64,000 bases of DNA from Bacteroidota bacterium. Lineage in GTDB: Bacteria > Bacteroidota > Ignavibacteria > Ignavibacteriales > Ignavibacteriaceae. Each line of letters opens with the position of its first letter. Positions within the stretch are counted from its first letter, which is position 1. The notes under the pieces were generated by a model. It had not been told where the DNA came from. It saw nothing but the letters and a program-made list of their open reading frames with translations, and did not search any database. Shown here in pieces: positions 1 through 10,469 of this stretch. The stretch covers positions 62,001 through 126,000 of the forward strand of contig JACZTL010000001.1 in assembly GCA_022573715.1 (NCBI GenBank), read 5' to 3'. The translations under genes were made by a program, and so were the position numbers.

Positions 1-818
1 AGTTTTTCTGAATATGCTTCATAATATTTTCTCTCAACTTCTTTTTCGTATATCTCAACAAGTTCTTTTTTTTCTAAACCTTTAATTGATGATTGAGATG
101 AATTAGTTTTCTGTATTAAATCCGTTACTTTTATATCTTTGTTTTTTAAAGCAATTAGTTCCAATAATATTTTTAGCTGTTTCGGTGAGCGTCTTTCAAT
201 CTCCGGCAATATAGCATAAATCTCTTCTAAAGGGTTTTTAAGTTTTGCATAGTTCACCTTCTTTACTTTTACTTTCCCTTCATCCAGTTGCGTTATTACA
301 GTTACTGCGGATAATTTTTCCAAAGAATTAATTGTTGAGTAAATATTTTTTTTGCCTATAATTTTTTGAAGGTAAGAAAATGATATTTCTTCTTTTGCGA
401 CAAGACATTCCAGCACTTTTTCTTTTACAGAATTTTTTCCACTTACTTTATTTAATAATTCATTACAGATCTCCTTGTTAACGATAATTTTCTTTTTTGA
501 TTCTACATCTAAACCGTAAGGGATGCCTAATTTTAATGCTTCGCCCAAAGAAGATAAATAATATTCCGAAAGCCAGTTATAAAATTTAAAAGAAGTTTTG
601 TTGAAGATAGGTTTTTCGTCTAAAATATCCTGAATTTTTTTTATTCTTACTTTAACATTGGTTTTTTCTGAAGAACTTATAACAAAGCCGGTTAATATTC
701 TTTTTCCGAAAGGAGCTGCAACTCTTTTATAGAGCTGAATATCTTTTTGGAATTCAGAGGGGACTTTATACGTAAAAGCTTTGCGGAAAGGAAGCGGAAA
801 AACTACTTCAACAAACAT
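1..818 (-). CDS. priA: Primosomal protein N' (PriA helicase), N-terminal part, cut by window start
   Basis: Reading leftwards from the ATG at 816-818, an open frame runs off the window edge, giving about 272 residues of the amino end. It opens MFVEVVFPLPFRKAFTYKVP and continues with a VAAPFGKRxLTGFV segment, the usual opening of PriA's 3'-DNA-binding domain (about residues 1-100). A FYNWLSEYYLSSLGEALKLG segment follows at about 90-110, then a winged-helix-like stretch. PriA reloads the replicative helicase at stalled forks. The helicase and zinc-binding parts lie outside the window and cannot be checked. The start lies 2 nt after the stop of the lipoprotein gene, so the two are probably co-transcribed. 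Confidence 0.88.
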   Translation of the reverse strand, partial: MFVEVVFPLPFRKAFTYKVPSEFQKDIQLYKRVAAPFGKRILTGFVISSSEKTNVKVRIKKIQDILDEKPIFNKTSFKFYNWLSEYYLSSLGEALKLGIPYGLDVESKKKIIVNKEICNELLNKVSGKNSVKEKVLECLVAKEEISFSYLQKIIGKKNIYSTINSLEKLSAVTVITQLDEGKVKVKKVNYAKLKNPLEEIYAILPEIERRSPKQLKILLELIALKNKDIKVTDLIQKTNSSQSSIKGLEKKELVEIYEKEVERKYYEAYSEK

Positions 819-820
819 TT

Positions 821-1363
821 TTATTTATTTTTATAATATGAAGCCAACTCTTTGTATACATTGTCATCAAAACCACTGGAATACATTTCAAACTTCAACT
901 GTTTATAATTTTTATCCCATAAAATTCTTTTGTAATCTTTAGAAATGATCAGTTTGCCGTTTGTTGAAATTAGGCTGTCGTCTAATGCCATAGTTAAATA
1001 ATAAAATCCGTCCTCAAATCTGATCCCTTCAACTTTTTTTACGTCATTAAAATCATATATAACTTTACCGTTAAGTTGATTATTTTTTACTGATAGAAAA
1101 CGGTATTTGATAAATTTACCCTCAGACTTTAACTGGGTCACAAAGCTTTTACTCTTCAGCGTGAACTCAAAAAGATGTTTTTTATCTTGTTCAAATTCTC
1201 TTTTCCCAATTGCATTTGACTTTATGTTTAGAAAATTTACGGTAACTTTACCTGTTGTAGGAGTTCTTAAATCGATTGTATAATTTATCCGTTCTGAAAC
1301 CAAACAGCCGTTAAATAATGTTAAAGCAAATACAAGGATTAAAAAATAAATGGGTCTTTTCAT
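821..1363 (-). CDS. Hypothetical lipoprotein
   Basis: 180 residues if started at the ATG at 1361-1363, preferred over the longer frame at 1411 because it begins directly with a lipoprotein signal: MKRPIYFLILVFALTLFNGC, with lipobox FNGC. The mature part is rich in beta-strand-like segments and charged residues and matches no family I recognise. It sits immediately upstream of priA on the same strand with a 2-nt gap, which suggests shared transcription rather than shared function. The protein is predicted to be membrane-anchored facing the periplasm or the surface; its role is unknown. Confidence 0.7.
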   Translation of the reverse strand: MKRPIYFLILVFALTLFNGCLVSERINYTIDLRTPTTGKVTVNFLNIKSNAIGKREFEQDKKHLFEFTLKSKSFVTQLKSEGKFIKYRFLSVKNNQLNGKVIYDFNDVKKVEGIRFEDGFYYLTMALDDSLISTNGKLIISKDYKRILWDKNYKQLKFEMYSSGFDDNVYKELASYYKNK

Positions 1364-1440
1364 ATCAATTATTAAAATATAAAAAATATGGGCTTCTCTG
1401 AATATTAACATAATTAATATACAATACTAAAAATTTATTA

Positions 1441-1530
1441 GCCAACAATTAAAAAAAATTGTTGGCGTTTTATATCCCGTTTCACCGCTGTCCAAATAAT
1501 GAGTTGAGAAAAACTTAATAAGTTGGACAG
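1441..1530. repeat. Two inverted repeats in the priA-side/leuS divergent intergenic region
   Basis: The intergenic stretch holds two stem-loops. The first pairs GCCAACAATT (1441-1450) with AATTGTTGGC (1457-1466), followed on the plus strand by GTTTTAT, so it could terminate transcription. The second pairs CTGTCCAA (1488-1495) with TTGGACAG (1523-1530) and is locally richer in G+C than its surroundings. Read on the minus strand, 1515-1543 (GCAGCT...CTGTCCAAC...TATTAAG) resembles a stretch within the long hairpin at 60893-60962. There is no gene here. It could be a leuS leader structure, a terminator, or remnants of a dispersed intergenic repeat. Confidence 0.45.
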
Positions 1531-1630
1531 ATGGGGAGCTGCTTTACTTAGAAATACATTTTTACACTTCATTTTTAAGTACATTAATTTTTAGGTAAAT
1601 TTATAATTATTTTAAATTTATGTATGTAAA

Positions 1631-4087
1631 ATGCGTTACCCTTATTCTGAAATTGAAAAAAAATGGCAACATTATTGGGAAGAAAATCAAATATTTAAAA
1701 CAGATTTCTCTCAAACAGTAAACAAACTTTACTGTTTAGTAATGTTTATTTACCCTTCGGGATCAAATCTTCATTGTGGACATTGGTATAATTATGGCCC
1801 TACAGATTCCTGGGCAAGATTTAAAAAGCTAAAAGGCTTCAACATTTTTGAACCAATTGGTTATGATGCATTTGGACTTCCTGCTGAAAATTATGCTATT
1901 AAAACAGGCATCCATCCCTACGATAGTACAATGCAAAACATTGACGCAATCAGAGATCAATTAAAACAAATGGGGTGTATGTATGACTGGAATGCAGAGT
2001 TAATGACTTGTGTACCGGAATATTATAAATGGAATCAATGGCTTTTTCTTCAATTATATAAAAAAGGATTGGCATATAGAAAAAAAGCACCTGTTAATTG
2101 GTGTACCTCCTGCCGAACAGTCTTAGCAAATGAACAGGTTTTATCGGACGGAACTTGCGAAAGATGCGGAAGTGAGGTGATCCAAAAAAACTTAACTCAG
2201 TGGTTTTTTAAAATCACAGAATATACCGAAGAATTATTGAAAGGCTTAGAAACAATTAATTGGCCGGATAAAACAAAATCGATGCAAAGAAACTGGATAG
2301 GAAAAAGCCTCGGTGCTGAAATTATTTTTAGTGTTGATGAAAGCGATGAAAAGATCACTGTTTTTACTACAAGACCGGATACTTTGTTTGGTGCTACCTA
2401 TATTGTTTTAGCTCCAGAACATCCATTAGTAGATAAGCTAACAACTGGGGATAATAAAAAATCAATTGAGAATTACAGAGACTCTATAAAATCTTTAACA
2501 GAATTTGAACGGACATCAACAACAAAAGAAAAAACCGGTGTACCTATCGGATCGTTTGCAATAAATCCTGCAAATGGGAAAAAAATTCCTATTTGGATAT
2601 CTGACTACACACTTCTTACCTACGGAACCGGCTGTGTTATGGCTGTACCTGGGCAGGATGAAAGAGATTGGGAGTTTTCAACTAAATTTAAACTGCCAAA
2701 AATAAGAACAGTTCAACCCCCGAAAAATTTTGAAGGTGAAGCTTTTTTAGGAGACGGACCCGCAATTAACAGTGAGTTTTTGAACGGACTTTATGTTAAT
2801 GATTCAAAGAACAAAATCATAGAATGGCTTGAAGAAAAATGTATCGGAAAAAGAACAGTTAAATATCGATTAAGGGACTGGTTAATTTCAAGACAAAGAT
2901 ATTGGGGTACTCCGATTCCAATTATCTATTGTCCTGATTGCGGCGAAGTTCCTGTTAATGAAGAAGACTTACCCGTTGAACTTCCGTATAACGTAAAGTT
3001 TAACTCAGAAGGATTTTCTCCTCTAGCAAGTAGTGAAGAATTTGTAAACGTTAAATGCCCGAGGTGCGGCAAGAACGCAAAAAGAGAAGTCGACACGATG
3101 GATACATTTGTAGATTCCTCTTGGTATTATTTGAGATATTTTAATCCACATCTCGATACTGCTCCAATTGACAAAGAGCTTGTAAACAGCTGGGTTCCTG
3201 TCGACAGATATGTAGGAGGAGCCGAACATACAACCCTTCATCTTTTGTACTCAAGATTTATTCATAAATTTTTAAGAGATATAGGATTAGTAAATTCTGA
3301 TGAACCGTTCAAAAATCTTATACACCAGGGAATAATTACAAACAACGGAGTAAAGATGTCTAAATCAAAAGATAATGTTGTTAACCCTGATGATTTTATT
3401 TCAAAATACGGCTCTGATGTGTTCAGACTTTATTTAATGTTTATGGGACCTTATGAAATGGGGGGAGATTGGAACGATAAAGGAATTACAGGCACCGATA
3501 GATTTGTGCAACGTACTTACGATCTTTTTATAAATAATCAAAACATTTTAAGCAATTGTGAATTAAAAAATAATTTTACAATTAATTCACTTAATGATTC
3601 TGAAAAATCTGTTTACAAGAAAATAAATCAAACAATTAAAAAGTATGAGACAGAAATAGATGCATTCAGATTTAATACTGCAATAGCTTCTTTGATGGAA
3701 TTGATAAATAAAATAACAAAGAACTTTAGCAATTGTTCGAACGAAATAAAAGCGTACACATTAAGCAGGTTTTCTGTTCTTTTAGCCCCTGTTGCACCTC
3801 ACCTTGGCGAAGAATGCTGGTCATTGATCGGAAATAAAAAATCGTTAATGGAAAATCCAATATGGTTTACACCAGATAAAAATGCTTTGGTAGAAAACAT
3901 TGTAAATATTGCGATACAAGTAAACGGTAAATTAAGATCAACTTTAGAAGTTGCTGCAAACAGTGAGCAGAATGTTGTGAAAGAACTTGTTTTTAAAGAT
4001 GAAAAAGTCTCTAAGCATACGGCAGGAAAAGAAATAATAAAAGAGATATTTGTTAAAAATAGAATCTATAATATTGTGGTAAAATAA
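1631..4087 (+). CDS. leuS: Leucyl-tRNA synthetase
   Basis: 818-residue class I aminoacyl-tRNA synthetase that charges tRNA-Leu in the cytoplasm. The HIGH signature appears as HCGH within YPSGSNLHCGHWYNY (about residues 42-56). A zinc-ribbon pair CTSC/CERCG follows near 155-177. The CP1 editing domain carries TTRPDT and the GTGCVMAVPGQDERDWEF block with the conserved editing aspartate; the usual His before it is Gln here. KMSKS is intact at KMSKSKDNVVNPDDF (about 575). An anticodon-binding domain and a C-terminal appended domain complete it, at near-normal family length. serS follows after a 3-nt gap, so the two synthetases form an operon. No clear Shine-Dalgarno precedes the ATG. Confidence 0.98.
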   Translation: MRYPYSEIEKKWQHYWEENQIFKTDFSQTVNKLYCLVMFIYPSGSNLHCGHWYNYGPTDSWARFKKLKGFNIFEPIGYDAFGLPAENYAIKTGIHPYDSTMQNIDAIRDQLKQMGCMYDWNAELMTCVPEYYKWNQWLFLQLYKKGLAYRKKAPVNWCTSCRTVLANEQVLSDGTCERCGSEVIQKNLTQWFFKITEYTEELLKGLETINWPDKTKSMQRNWIGKSLGAEIIFSVDESDEKITVFTTRPDTLFGATYIVLAPEHPLVDKLTTGDNKKSIENYRDSIKSLTEFERTSTTKEKTGVPIGSFAINPANGKKIPIWISDYTLLTYGTGCVMAVPGQDERDWEFSTKFKLPKIRTVQPPKNFEGEAFLGDGPAINSEFLNGLYVNDSKNKIIEWLEEKCIGKRTVKYRLRDWLISRQRYWGTPIPIIYCPDCGEVPVNEEDLPVELPYNVKFNSEGFSPLASSEEFVNVKCPRCGKNAKREVDTMDTFVDSSWYYLRYFNPHLDTAPIDKELVNSWVPVDRYVGGAEHTTLHLLYSRFIHKFLRDIGLVNSDEPFKNLIHQGIITNNGVKMSKSKDNVVNPDDFISKYGSDVFRLYLMFMGPYEMGGDWNDKGITGTDRFVQRTYDLFINNQNILSNCELKNNFTINSLNDSEKSVYKKINQTIKKYETEIDAFRFNTAIASLMELINKITKNFSNCSNEIKAYTLSRFSVLLAPVAPHLGEECWSLIGNKKSLMENPIWFTPDKNALVENIVNIAIQVNGKLRSTLEVAANSEQNVVKELVFKDEKVSKHTAGKEIIKEIFVKNRIYNIVVK

Positions 4088-4090
4088 ATT

Positions 4091-5371
4091 ATGCTGGACT
4101 TAAAATTTATAAGAGAAAATCCTGAACTTGTAAAACGGGGAATAATAAATAAAAATGAACCCGACAGAGTTGATGAACTTTTAGAGTTAGATAAGCAAAG
4201 AAGAAGTCTCATTACTCAAACCGAAGAACTAAAAGCTAAAAAAAATTCAGTATCAAAAGAAGTCGGTAAACTAAAGAAAGAAGGTAAAGATACTTCTTCA
4301 ATAATTGCAGAGATGAAAATAATTTCCGATAAAACGAAAGAAATTGATACTGAACTTCATCAAATAGATGAAAAACTAAATGACATTTTATATTATATCC
4401 CTAATCTTCCTCACGAGTCTGTGCCAGTTGGAAAAACAGAAGAGGAAAACGTGGAAGTTAGGCAATGGCTCCCCGAAGGATTTAGTTTTGAACAAAATGA
4501 TACCGAGATTCTTGACCACGTTGAACTAGGTAAGAAATTAAATATACTGGATTTTGAAAGAGGCGCAAAAATTTCAGGCTCGGGTTTTCCACTTTACATT
4601 GGCAAAGGTGCAACACTGGAAAGAGCGTTAATTAATTTTATGCTTGATACTCACATTAGAAACCACGGTTATGTAGAAGTTCTTCCACCGTTTTTAGTCA
4701 ATCGTGCTTCACTTATAGGTACAGGTCAAATCCCGAAATTGGAAGATGATATTTATTTTATTGAAAAGGACGGTCTTTATCCGATTCCTACCGCCGAAGT
4801 ACCGATAACAAATATGTACCGAGATGAAATACTCGACGAAGAAAAACTTCCTTTAAACTATACAGGATTTTCATCTTGTTTCAGAAGAGAAGCAGGATCG
4901 TACGGAAAAGAATCAAAAGGTTTTTTACGTGTTCACCAATTTAATAAAGTTGAAATGGTCAAGTTTGTTAAGCCTGAAAATTCATACGATGAACTTGAAA
5001 ATATTGTGAATGATGCCGAAAATATTTTAAAAGCTCTTCAAATTCCTTATAGGATTCTTTTACTATGCAGCGGTGATCTAAGTTTTTCTGCAGCAAAATG
5101 TTATGATATAGAAACCTGGTCACCTGCAGAAAACAAATGGTTGGAAGCTTCTTCATGCAGTAACTTTGAGGACTTTCAGGGTAGAAGAACTAACATACGT
5201 TTTAGAAATAAAAAGACAAAAAAATTAAACTTTGTTCACACGCTTAACGGATCAGGTTTAGCCACAAGCAGACTTATGGTTTCGTTACTTGAAAACTATC
5301 AAACTCCCGAAGGAAAAGTGATAGTGCCAAAAGTTTTGCAAAAATACACCAGCTTCGAAATAATCGATTAG
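4091..5371 (+). CDS. serS: Seryl-tRNA synthetase
   Basis: 426-residue class II synthetase for tRNA-Ser, and by family also tRNA-Sec where that exists. The N-terminal 100 residues form the long charged coiled-coil arm that grips the tRNA variable arm. The catalytic core has motif 2 ([20 protein letters not shown], about 275) and motif 3 ([19 protein letters not shown], about 390). Length and order are standard. It begins 3 nt after the leuS stop and is likely cotranscribed with it. Confidence 0.98.
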   Translation: MLDLKFIRENPELVKRGIINKNEPDRVDELLELDKQRRSLITQTEELKAKKNSVSKEVGKLKKEGKDTSSIIAEMKIISDKTKEIDTELHQIDEKLNDILYYIPNLPHESVPVGKTEEENVEVRQWLPEGFSFEQNDTEILDHVELGKKLNILDFERGAKISGSGFPLYIGKGATLERALINFMLDTHIRNHGYVEVLPPFLVNRASLIGTGQIPKLEDDIYFIEKDGLYPIPTAEVPITNMYRDEILDEEKLPLNYTGFSSCFRREAGSYGKESKGFLRVHQFNKVEMVKFVKPENSYDELENIVNDAENILKALQIPYRILLLCSGDLSFSAAKCYDIETWSPAENKWLEASSCSNFEDFQGRRTNIRFRNKKTKKLNFVHTLNGSGLATSRLMVSLLENYQTPEGKVIVPKVLQKYTSFEIID

Positions 5372-5427
5372 CCTAACAGTCTAATAATTTTATTTATTAC
5401 TTTCTTGCTTAAGGAAGTATAATTTAT

Positions 5428-7173
5428 ATGAAAAATTTATATACACTAAAAAAATATTTTATTCGTTATAAAAAGAAATTAATTTGGGGAATTTTTTTTA
5501 TAATCCTTTCTAACATTGGAACTGTTTATGTACCTTTATTTTTAAAGGATGCTATAAACGGGTTACAGACCACAATAACAACCGACAAATTATTAAACTA
5601 CGGGCTACTTATTATTGGAGTTTCTGCTCTCGCGGGATTATTCAGATTTCTAATCAGAGAATCAATTATCGTTGTTTCCAGGGAAATTGAATTTGATTTG
5701 AGGCGTGACTTCTGGAAGCATATTCAATATTTACCTCTTCGTTATTTTCAAAATAATTCTACCGGCAACATTATGGCTCATGCAACTAACGATATAAGTG
5801 CTGTAAGAATGTTTTTAGGCCCGGCAGTAATGTATTCCTTAGATACAGTAGTAAGATTAACGATTGTGATTGGTATTATGCTGTCGTTAAATCCATCTTT
5901 AACTTTTTACTCTTTACTTCCCTTACCACTGCTTTCATATTTGGTCTACAAGGTGGGTAAAATAATACACGTAAAATTTACAAAAATACAAGAGAAGTTT
6001 TCTGAACTGACAACTAAAGCACAGGAAAATTTTTCCGGTATAAGAGTTATAAAATCTTATGTAAGGGAAGAAAATGAGATAAATAAGTTTAATGAAATCA
6101 GCAAGGATTATTTAAAAAAGAATATGAACCTTGTAAAAACTCAAGCTCTGCTTTTTCCACTTTTATTTTTAATAACCGGATTTTCAATTATTATAGTAAT
6201 TTGGGCCGGCGGTATCAAAATAATAAACAACGAGATTAATTTAGGAGAATTTACAGCTTTTATTGTTTATCTCGGTATTTTAATCTGGCCAATAATTGCC
6301 TTCGGTTGGGTGATAAATATCATACAACAGGGTGAAGCAAGCATGAAACGACTTAACAAAATTTATGCTGAACCTTTTGAAATTACGGACTCTGATAAAA
6401 CCGATTTTTCTATAAACGGATTAAAAGGAAATATTGAATTTAGAAATGTTTCTTTCAGATACGGACAACATTTACCGAAAATTTTGGATGGGATAAATTT
6501 AACTATCCCTCAAGGTTCAACCTTGGCTGTAATGGGTTATACTGGAAGCGGTAAAACTTCATTTATTAATTTGATCCCACGTTTATATGATTGTACGAAC
6601 GGAGAAATAGTTATTGGGGGGAAAAATATTAAAGAAATACCACTTCAAATATTAAGAAATAATATTAGTCTTGTTCAGCAGGAAGCATTTCTTTTTTCCG
6701 ATACAATTAAAAATAATATTGCTTATGGATTGGATAAATACGATGAAGACAAGATAATTAATGCGGCTAAAATTGCACATTTGGAAGAAGAAATAAGATC
6801 CTTTCCAAAAGGTTACGAAACTATAATGGGAGAAAGAGGGATAACACTTTCTGGTGGACAAAAGCAAAGGGTTAGTCTTGCAAGATCCTTAGCAAAAGAC
6901 CCCCAGGTTTTAATTTTGGATGATTCCTTTTCTGCGGTTGATACACATACGGAAGAAGAAATTTTAAAAAATTTAGAAGAACAAAGCAAAAACATAACAA
7001 AAATAATTATAAGTCATAGAATTTCTACTGTTAAAAATGCAGATAAAATAATTGTTTTGGATAATGCTAAAATTGTTGAGGAAGGTACTCACGAACAATT
7101 AGTTGCTCAAGGCGGTATTTATTCCGAATTACATTATAAACAATTACTTGAAAAAGAATTAGAAGAAATTTAA
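5428..7173 (+). CDS. ABC exporter half-transporter, degenerate-site subunit
   Basis: 581 residues: a six-helix exporter transmembrane domain (about 15-305) fused to a nucleotide-binding domain. Walker A is GYTGSGKT (370-377), the signature LSGGQ is intact (474-478), and the H-loop lies in IIISHRIST. Walker B ends in Asp-Asp (LILDD, 494-499), so the catalytic glutamate is replaced by Asp499. That is the hallmark of the inactive site in heterodimeric exporters such as TM287/288 and BmrCD. The next gene, 29 nt downstream, supplies the complementary features. Substrates are probably drugs or lipids exported across the inner membrane, but the sequence does not reveal which. Confidence 0.9.
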   Translation: MKNLYTLKKYFIRYKKKLIWGIFFIILSNIGTVYVPLFLKDAINGLQTTITTDKLLNYGLLIIGVSALAGLFRFLIRESIIVVSREIEFDLRRDFWKHIQYLPLRYFQNNSTGNIMAHATNDISAVRMFLGPAVMYSLDTVVRLTIVIGIMLSLNPSLTFYSLLPLPLLSYLVYKVGKIIHVKFTKIQEKFSELTTKAQENFSGIRVIKSYVREENEINKFNEISKDYLKKNMNLVKTQALLFPLLFLITGFSIIIVIWAGGIKIINNEINLGEFTAFIVYLGILIWPIIAFGWVINIIQQGEASMKRLNKIYAEPFEITDSDKTDFSINGLKGNIEFRNVSFRYGQHLPKILDGINLTIPQGSTLAVMGYTGSGKTSFINLIPRLYDCTNGEIVIGGKNIKEIPLQILRNNISLVQQEAFLFSDTIKNNIAYGLDKYDEDKIINAAKIAHLEEEIRSFPKGYETIMGERGITLSGGQKQRVSLARSLAKDPQVLILDDSFSAVDTHTEEEILKNLEEQSKNITKIIISHRISTVKNADKIIVLDNAKIVEEGTHEQLVAQGGIYSELHYKQLLEKELEEI

Positions 7174-7202
7174 TTGACAAGATAAAATTAAGATATTATT
7201 AA

Positions 7203-8996
7203 ATGTCTAACGATTACAAAAAAGATGAAGAAATATTAGGTAAAGCATATGACTCTAAGCTGATGAAACGGCTTTTGAGTTATGTAAAACCTTACAGAAA
7301 ATATATATTTATTGCTATAATAATGAATATAGTTGTAGCTGCTTTAGGACCGGTTCGTCCTTATCTTACTAAAATTGCAGTAGACGACTACATCGCAAAT
7401 TCTGATTATAATGGGTTATTGATAATTAGTCTTATTCTGTTAGCCACTTTATTGTTCCAATCTGTTGTTCAATATTTTCTTACTTATTTTATGCAGTATC
7501 TCGGGCAGAAAATTATATATGATCTAAGATCACAATTATTCACACATATTCAAAAGCTGGCGCTCAAATTCTTTGATAAAACTCCAATCGGCAGAATAGT
7601 AACAAGAGTAACGAATGACATTGAATCCCTTAATGCTCTATTTTCTTCGGGTATTGTTATGGTGTTTAGTGATATTTTTATCCTCATTTGGATTTTGGGT
7701 TTTATGTTTTTCCTTGACGTAAAATTATCCTTAGTAACGCTTTCGGTTCTCCCCTTTTTAATTTATGGTACTTTCTTGTTCAGAAGAAAAGTAAGAGAAA
7801 GTTATAGGGATGTTCGTCTACATCTTGCAAGATTAAATTCTTATATGCAGGAACATATTACCGGTATGAATGTTGTACAGATTTTTAACAAAGAGAAATC
7901 AGAATTAAAAAATTTTTCCTCTATTAATAGTGATTATAAAAAATCCAATATAAAATCGATATTTTATTATGCTGTATTTTTCCCGTCGGTAGAATTTATT
8001 AGCTCTATAGCAATAGGACTCATTATCTGGTACGGTGGAGGAAATGTTATTAGTTCAACTTTAACAATAGGAACACTTTTTGCTTTTATTCAATATACAG
8101 AAATGTTTTTCAGACCTATTAGAGATTTATCCGAAAAATATAATGTAATGCAAACTGCTATGGCTTCATCAGAGCGTATATTTAAATTATTAGATGATCA
8201 AACATTTGTAAATAGCCCCGAACATCCTATTAAGTTAAATCAAATTAAAGGAGAAATTGATTTTAAAAATGTCTGGTTTGAGTATAAAAAAGATGAACCT
8301 GTATTAAAGGATATTACATTTAATATAAATCCCGGGGAAACCGTTGCAATTGTAGGGGCAACCGGTGCCGGTAAAACAAGTATAATAAATATTCTTACAA
8401 GATTTTATGATATTAAATCCGGCTCCATTTTAGTTGATGGAATTGACATACGAAAAATAAATAAAAGAGAATTACGTAAACATATATCTATTGTGCTTCA
8501 AGATGTTTTTCTCTTCTCTGGAAATATTCGCTCTAATATAAGCATGGATAATGAAGATATATCTGAAGAACAAGTTAAAAAAGCAGCTACGCTTGTAGGC
8601 GCTGATAAATTTATAGAAGCATTACCAAATAAATATGATGAAATTGTTATGGAGAGAGGGGCAACACTAAGCGTTGGACAAAAACAATTGATCTCTTTTG
8701 CAAGAGCTTTGGCTTATAATCCACAAATACTTATTTTAGATGAAGCTACTTCCAGTGTTGATACAGAAACTGAAGCATTGATACAGAAAGCAATTGAAAA
8801 ACTTTTAGTCGGACGCACTGCTATTGTTATTGCACATAGATTATCGACAATACAAAATGCAGATAAAATAATAGTAATGCACAAAGGCAAAATAAGAGAA
8901 ACGGGAAATCATCAGGAACTCTTAGCTAAAAAAGGAATTTATTATAAATTATATCAGTTACAATATAAAGATCAGGAAATAACAAAGTCAGCTTAA
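7203..8996 (+). CDS. ABC exporter half-transporter, catalytic-site subunit
   Basis: 597 residues with the same exporter fold: six membrane helices (about 30-310) and a nucleotide-binding domain. Walker A is GATGAGKT (385-392), Walker B ILDE keeps the catalytic Glu514, and the signature is LSVGQ (489-493) instead of LSGGQ. In an ATP sandwich the altered signature would face the partner's Walker B with Asp499, giving one degenerate and one active site. That complementarity, plus the 29-nt spacing, makes this a TM287/TM288-type heterodimer rather than two homodimers. fbp follows 20 nt later and may share the transcript, though no functional link is evident. Confidence 0.9.
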   Translation: MSNDYKKDEEILGKAYDSKLMKRLLSYVKPYRKYIFIAIIMNIVVAALGPVRPYLTKIAVDDYIANSDYNGLLIISLILLATLLFQSVVQYFLTYFMQYLGQKIIYDLRSQLFTHIQKLALKFFDKTPIGRIVTRVTNDIESLNALFSSGIVMVFSDIFILIWILGFMFFLDVKLSLVTLSVLPFLIYGTFLFRRKVRESYRDVRLHLARLNSYMQEHITGMNVVQIFNKEKSELKNFSSINSDYKKSNIKSIFYYAVFFPSVEFISSIAIGLIIWYGGGNVISSTLTIGTLFAFIQYTEMFFRPIRDLSEKYNVMQTAMASSERIFKLLDDQTFVNSPEHPIKLNQIKGEIDFKNVWFEYKKDEPVLKDITFNINPGETVAIVGATGAGKTSIINILTRFYDIKSGSILVDGIDIRKINKRELRKHISIVLQDVFLFSGNIRSNISMDNEDISEEQVKKAATLVGADKFIEALPNKYDEIVMERGATLSVGQKQLISFARALAYNPQILILDEATSSVDTETEALIQKAIEKLLVGRTAIVIAHRLSTIQNADKIIVMHKGKIRETGNHQELLAKKGIYYKLYQLQYKDQEITKSA

Positions 8997-9016
8997 AAAA
9001 ACTAGGGAGAAATGTA

Positions 9017-10045
9017 ATGGAACAATATAAATTTATGACATTAGGTCGTCATATTATTGAAGGGGAAAAAATGCATCCAGAGGCTTCCGGAGAACTCTCA
9101 TATCTTTTACGAGATCTTTCCTTAGCTGCAAAAGTTATATCTCTTGAGGTTAATAAAGCAGGCTTGGTTGATATACTTGGTTTCACAGGCGATAATAATA
9201 TTCATGGTGAAAAAGTAAAAAAGCTTGATATCTATGCTCATGACATGTTAATAAGAGCCATGGACTATGGTGGTCATCTATGTGTTATGGCTTCAGAAGA
9301 AGAAGAAGGAATAATACACATATCTAAAAAACATAAAATCGGTAAGTACGTTCTTTTGTTTGACCCACTAGACGGTTCTTCAAATATTGATGCAAACATA
9401 AGCATCGGAACAATTTTTTCAATTTATAAACGTATCACTCCTGAAAATACACCTGGTGCTATGGAAGATTGTCTTCAGCAGGGTATAAAACAAGTAGCTG
9501 CAGGATATGTTGTCTATGGTTCAAGTACAATTTTTGTTTATACTGCAGGACAGGGAGTTCACGCATTTACACTTGATCCTTCTTTCGGCGAATTCTTGTT
9601 ATCACACGAAAACATACAGATTCCAAAAAAAGCTAAAATCTACAGCGCTAACGAAGGCAATTATCTTTATTGGCATAAAGGATTAAAAAAATATATTAAA
9701 TATCTTCAAGAAGAAGATAAAGAAACCGGCAGACCATATTCATCAAGATATATCGGTTCCATGGTGGCAGATATACACCGCAATCTGCTTTACGGTGGAA
9801 TATTTATGTATCCTGCTGATTCCAGGCACCCTAACGGTAAACTAAGATTAATGTATGAATGCAATCCTATGGCATTTTTAATTGAAAGTGCCGGCGGCAG
9901 AGCAACCGACGGTAAACAAAGAATTTTAGAAATTAATCCTGAAAAACTTCATCAAAGGGTACCAATTTTTATCGGAAGTGAAGAAGATGTAAAAATGGTT
10001 GAAAAGTTTATGGCCGAAGCTGATGTAGAAAAAACAGTATCTTAA
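9017..10045 (+). CDS. fbp: Class I fructose-1,6-bisphosphatase
   Basis: 342 residues. It dephosphorylates fructose-1,6-bisphosphate, the committed step of gluconeogenesis. The metal and substrate loop [20 protein letters not shown] (about 116-135) is intact, and a [12 protein letters not shown] segment near the C terminus matches the class I active-site region. Length is typical of bacterial FBPase I. A good ribosome site (AGGGAGAAATGTA) precedes the ATG. A rho-independent terminator lies about 25 nt past the stop. Confidence 0.97.
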   Translation: MEQYKFMTLGRHIIEGEKMHPEASGELSYLLRDLSLAAKVISLEVNKAGLVDILGFTGDNNIHGEKVKKLDIYAHDMLIRAMDYGGHLCVMASEEEEGIIHISKKHKIGKYVLLFDPLDGSSNIDANISIGTIFSIYKRITPENTPGAMEDCLQQGIKQVAAGYVVYGSSTIFVYTAGQGVHAFTLDPSFGEFLLSHENIQIPKKAKIYSANEGNYLYWHKGLKKYIKYLQEEDKETGRPYSSRYIGSMVADIHRNLLYGGIFMYPADSRHPNGKLRLMYECNPMAFLIESAGGRATDGKQRILEINPEKLHQRVPIFIGSEEDVKMVEKFMAEADVEKTVS

Positions 10046-10068
10046 ATAAGATAATAACTCTTTAGAAA

Positions 10069-10107
10069 AAGAGGATAAATTATAATAAATTTATCCTTCT
10101 TTTTTTA
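10069..10107 (+). terminator. Rho-independent terminator after fbp
   Basis: GGATAAAT (10072-10079 region) pairs with ATTTATCC (about 10089-10096) through a short AT loop, with flanking AAGA/TCTT pairing, followed by a run of T (to 10107). It overlaps the 3' end of the convergent small gene at 10091-10342, so both genes end in the same hairpin. Confidence 0.7.
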
Positions 10108-10342
10108 CTAAATAAACTTTTTCTTTTAATTTTTCCCCCAGTTCTTTTTCTGAAATCCCTTTTATTTTAATCTTTGTTGTTTTAACCAGAATTTCTGGGG
10201 AATCCCCTTCACCTTTTACATATTTGTAGAGACAAAAAGCAAGTCTGTTTCTATCATTGGGTAAAGGTATGTTGTCTTTAAATTCGTCAACAATAGTGTA
10301 AACTTGTCTTTCAATAGTTAAATTTGTTTGTGTATCTGTCAT
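10091..10342 (-). CDS. Small hypothetical protein (83 aa)
   Basis: Begins at the ATG at 10340-10342 (MTDTQTNLTIERQVY); an upstream in-frame TTG at 10354 would add four residues and has no better ribosome site. The protein is soluble and charged, with no signal peptide or membrane segment. A central LPNDRNRLAFCLYKYVKGEG segment precedes a K/E-rich tail. I do not recognise the family. It is convergent with fbp and divergent from the LPS genes. The composition looks like real coding sequence, but the evidence is limited to an uninterrupted frame. Confidence 0.55.
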   Translation of the reverse strand: MTDTQTNLTIERQVYTIVDEFKDNIPLPNDRNRLAFCLYKYVKGEGDSPEILVKTTKIKIKGISEKELGEKLKEKVYLVKKEG

Positions 10343-10469
10343 AAATATTCTCAATAATTCTTTACTTTAAAATTAAACCAGAAAAATGTTAACCGCAATT
10401 AATAATGGAAGTAATACTAGGATTTATTTAAATTAAATCATCTTATAAATATATAATGGTATAAAATTC

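Noticed and set aside
1441-1630. T-box riboswitch upstream of leuS
   Set aside because: No T-box sequence or specifier-loop layout is visible, and T-boxes are not expected in this group.
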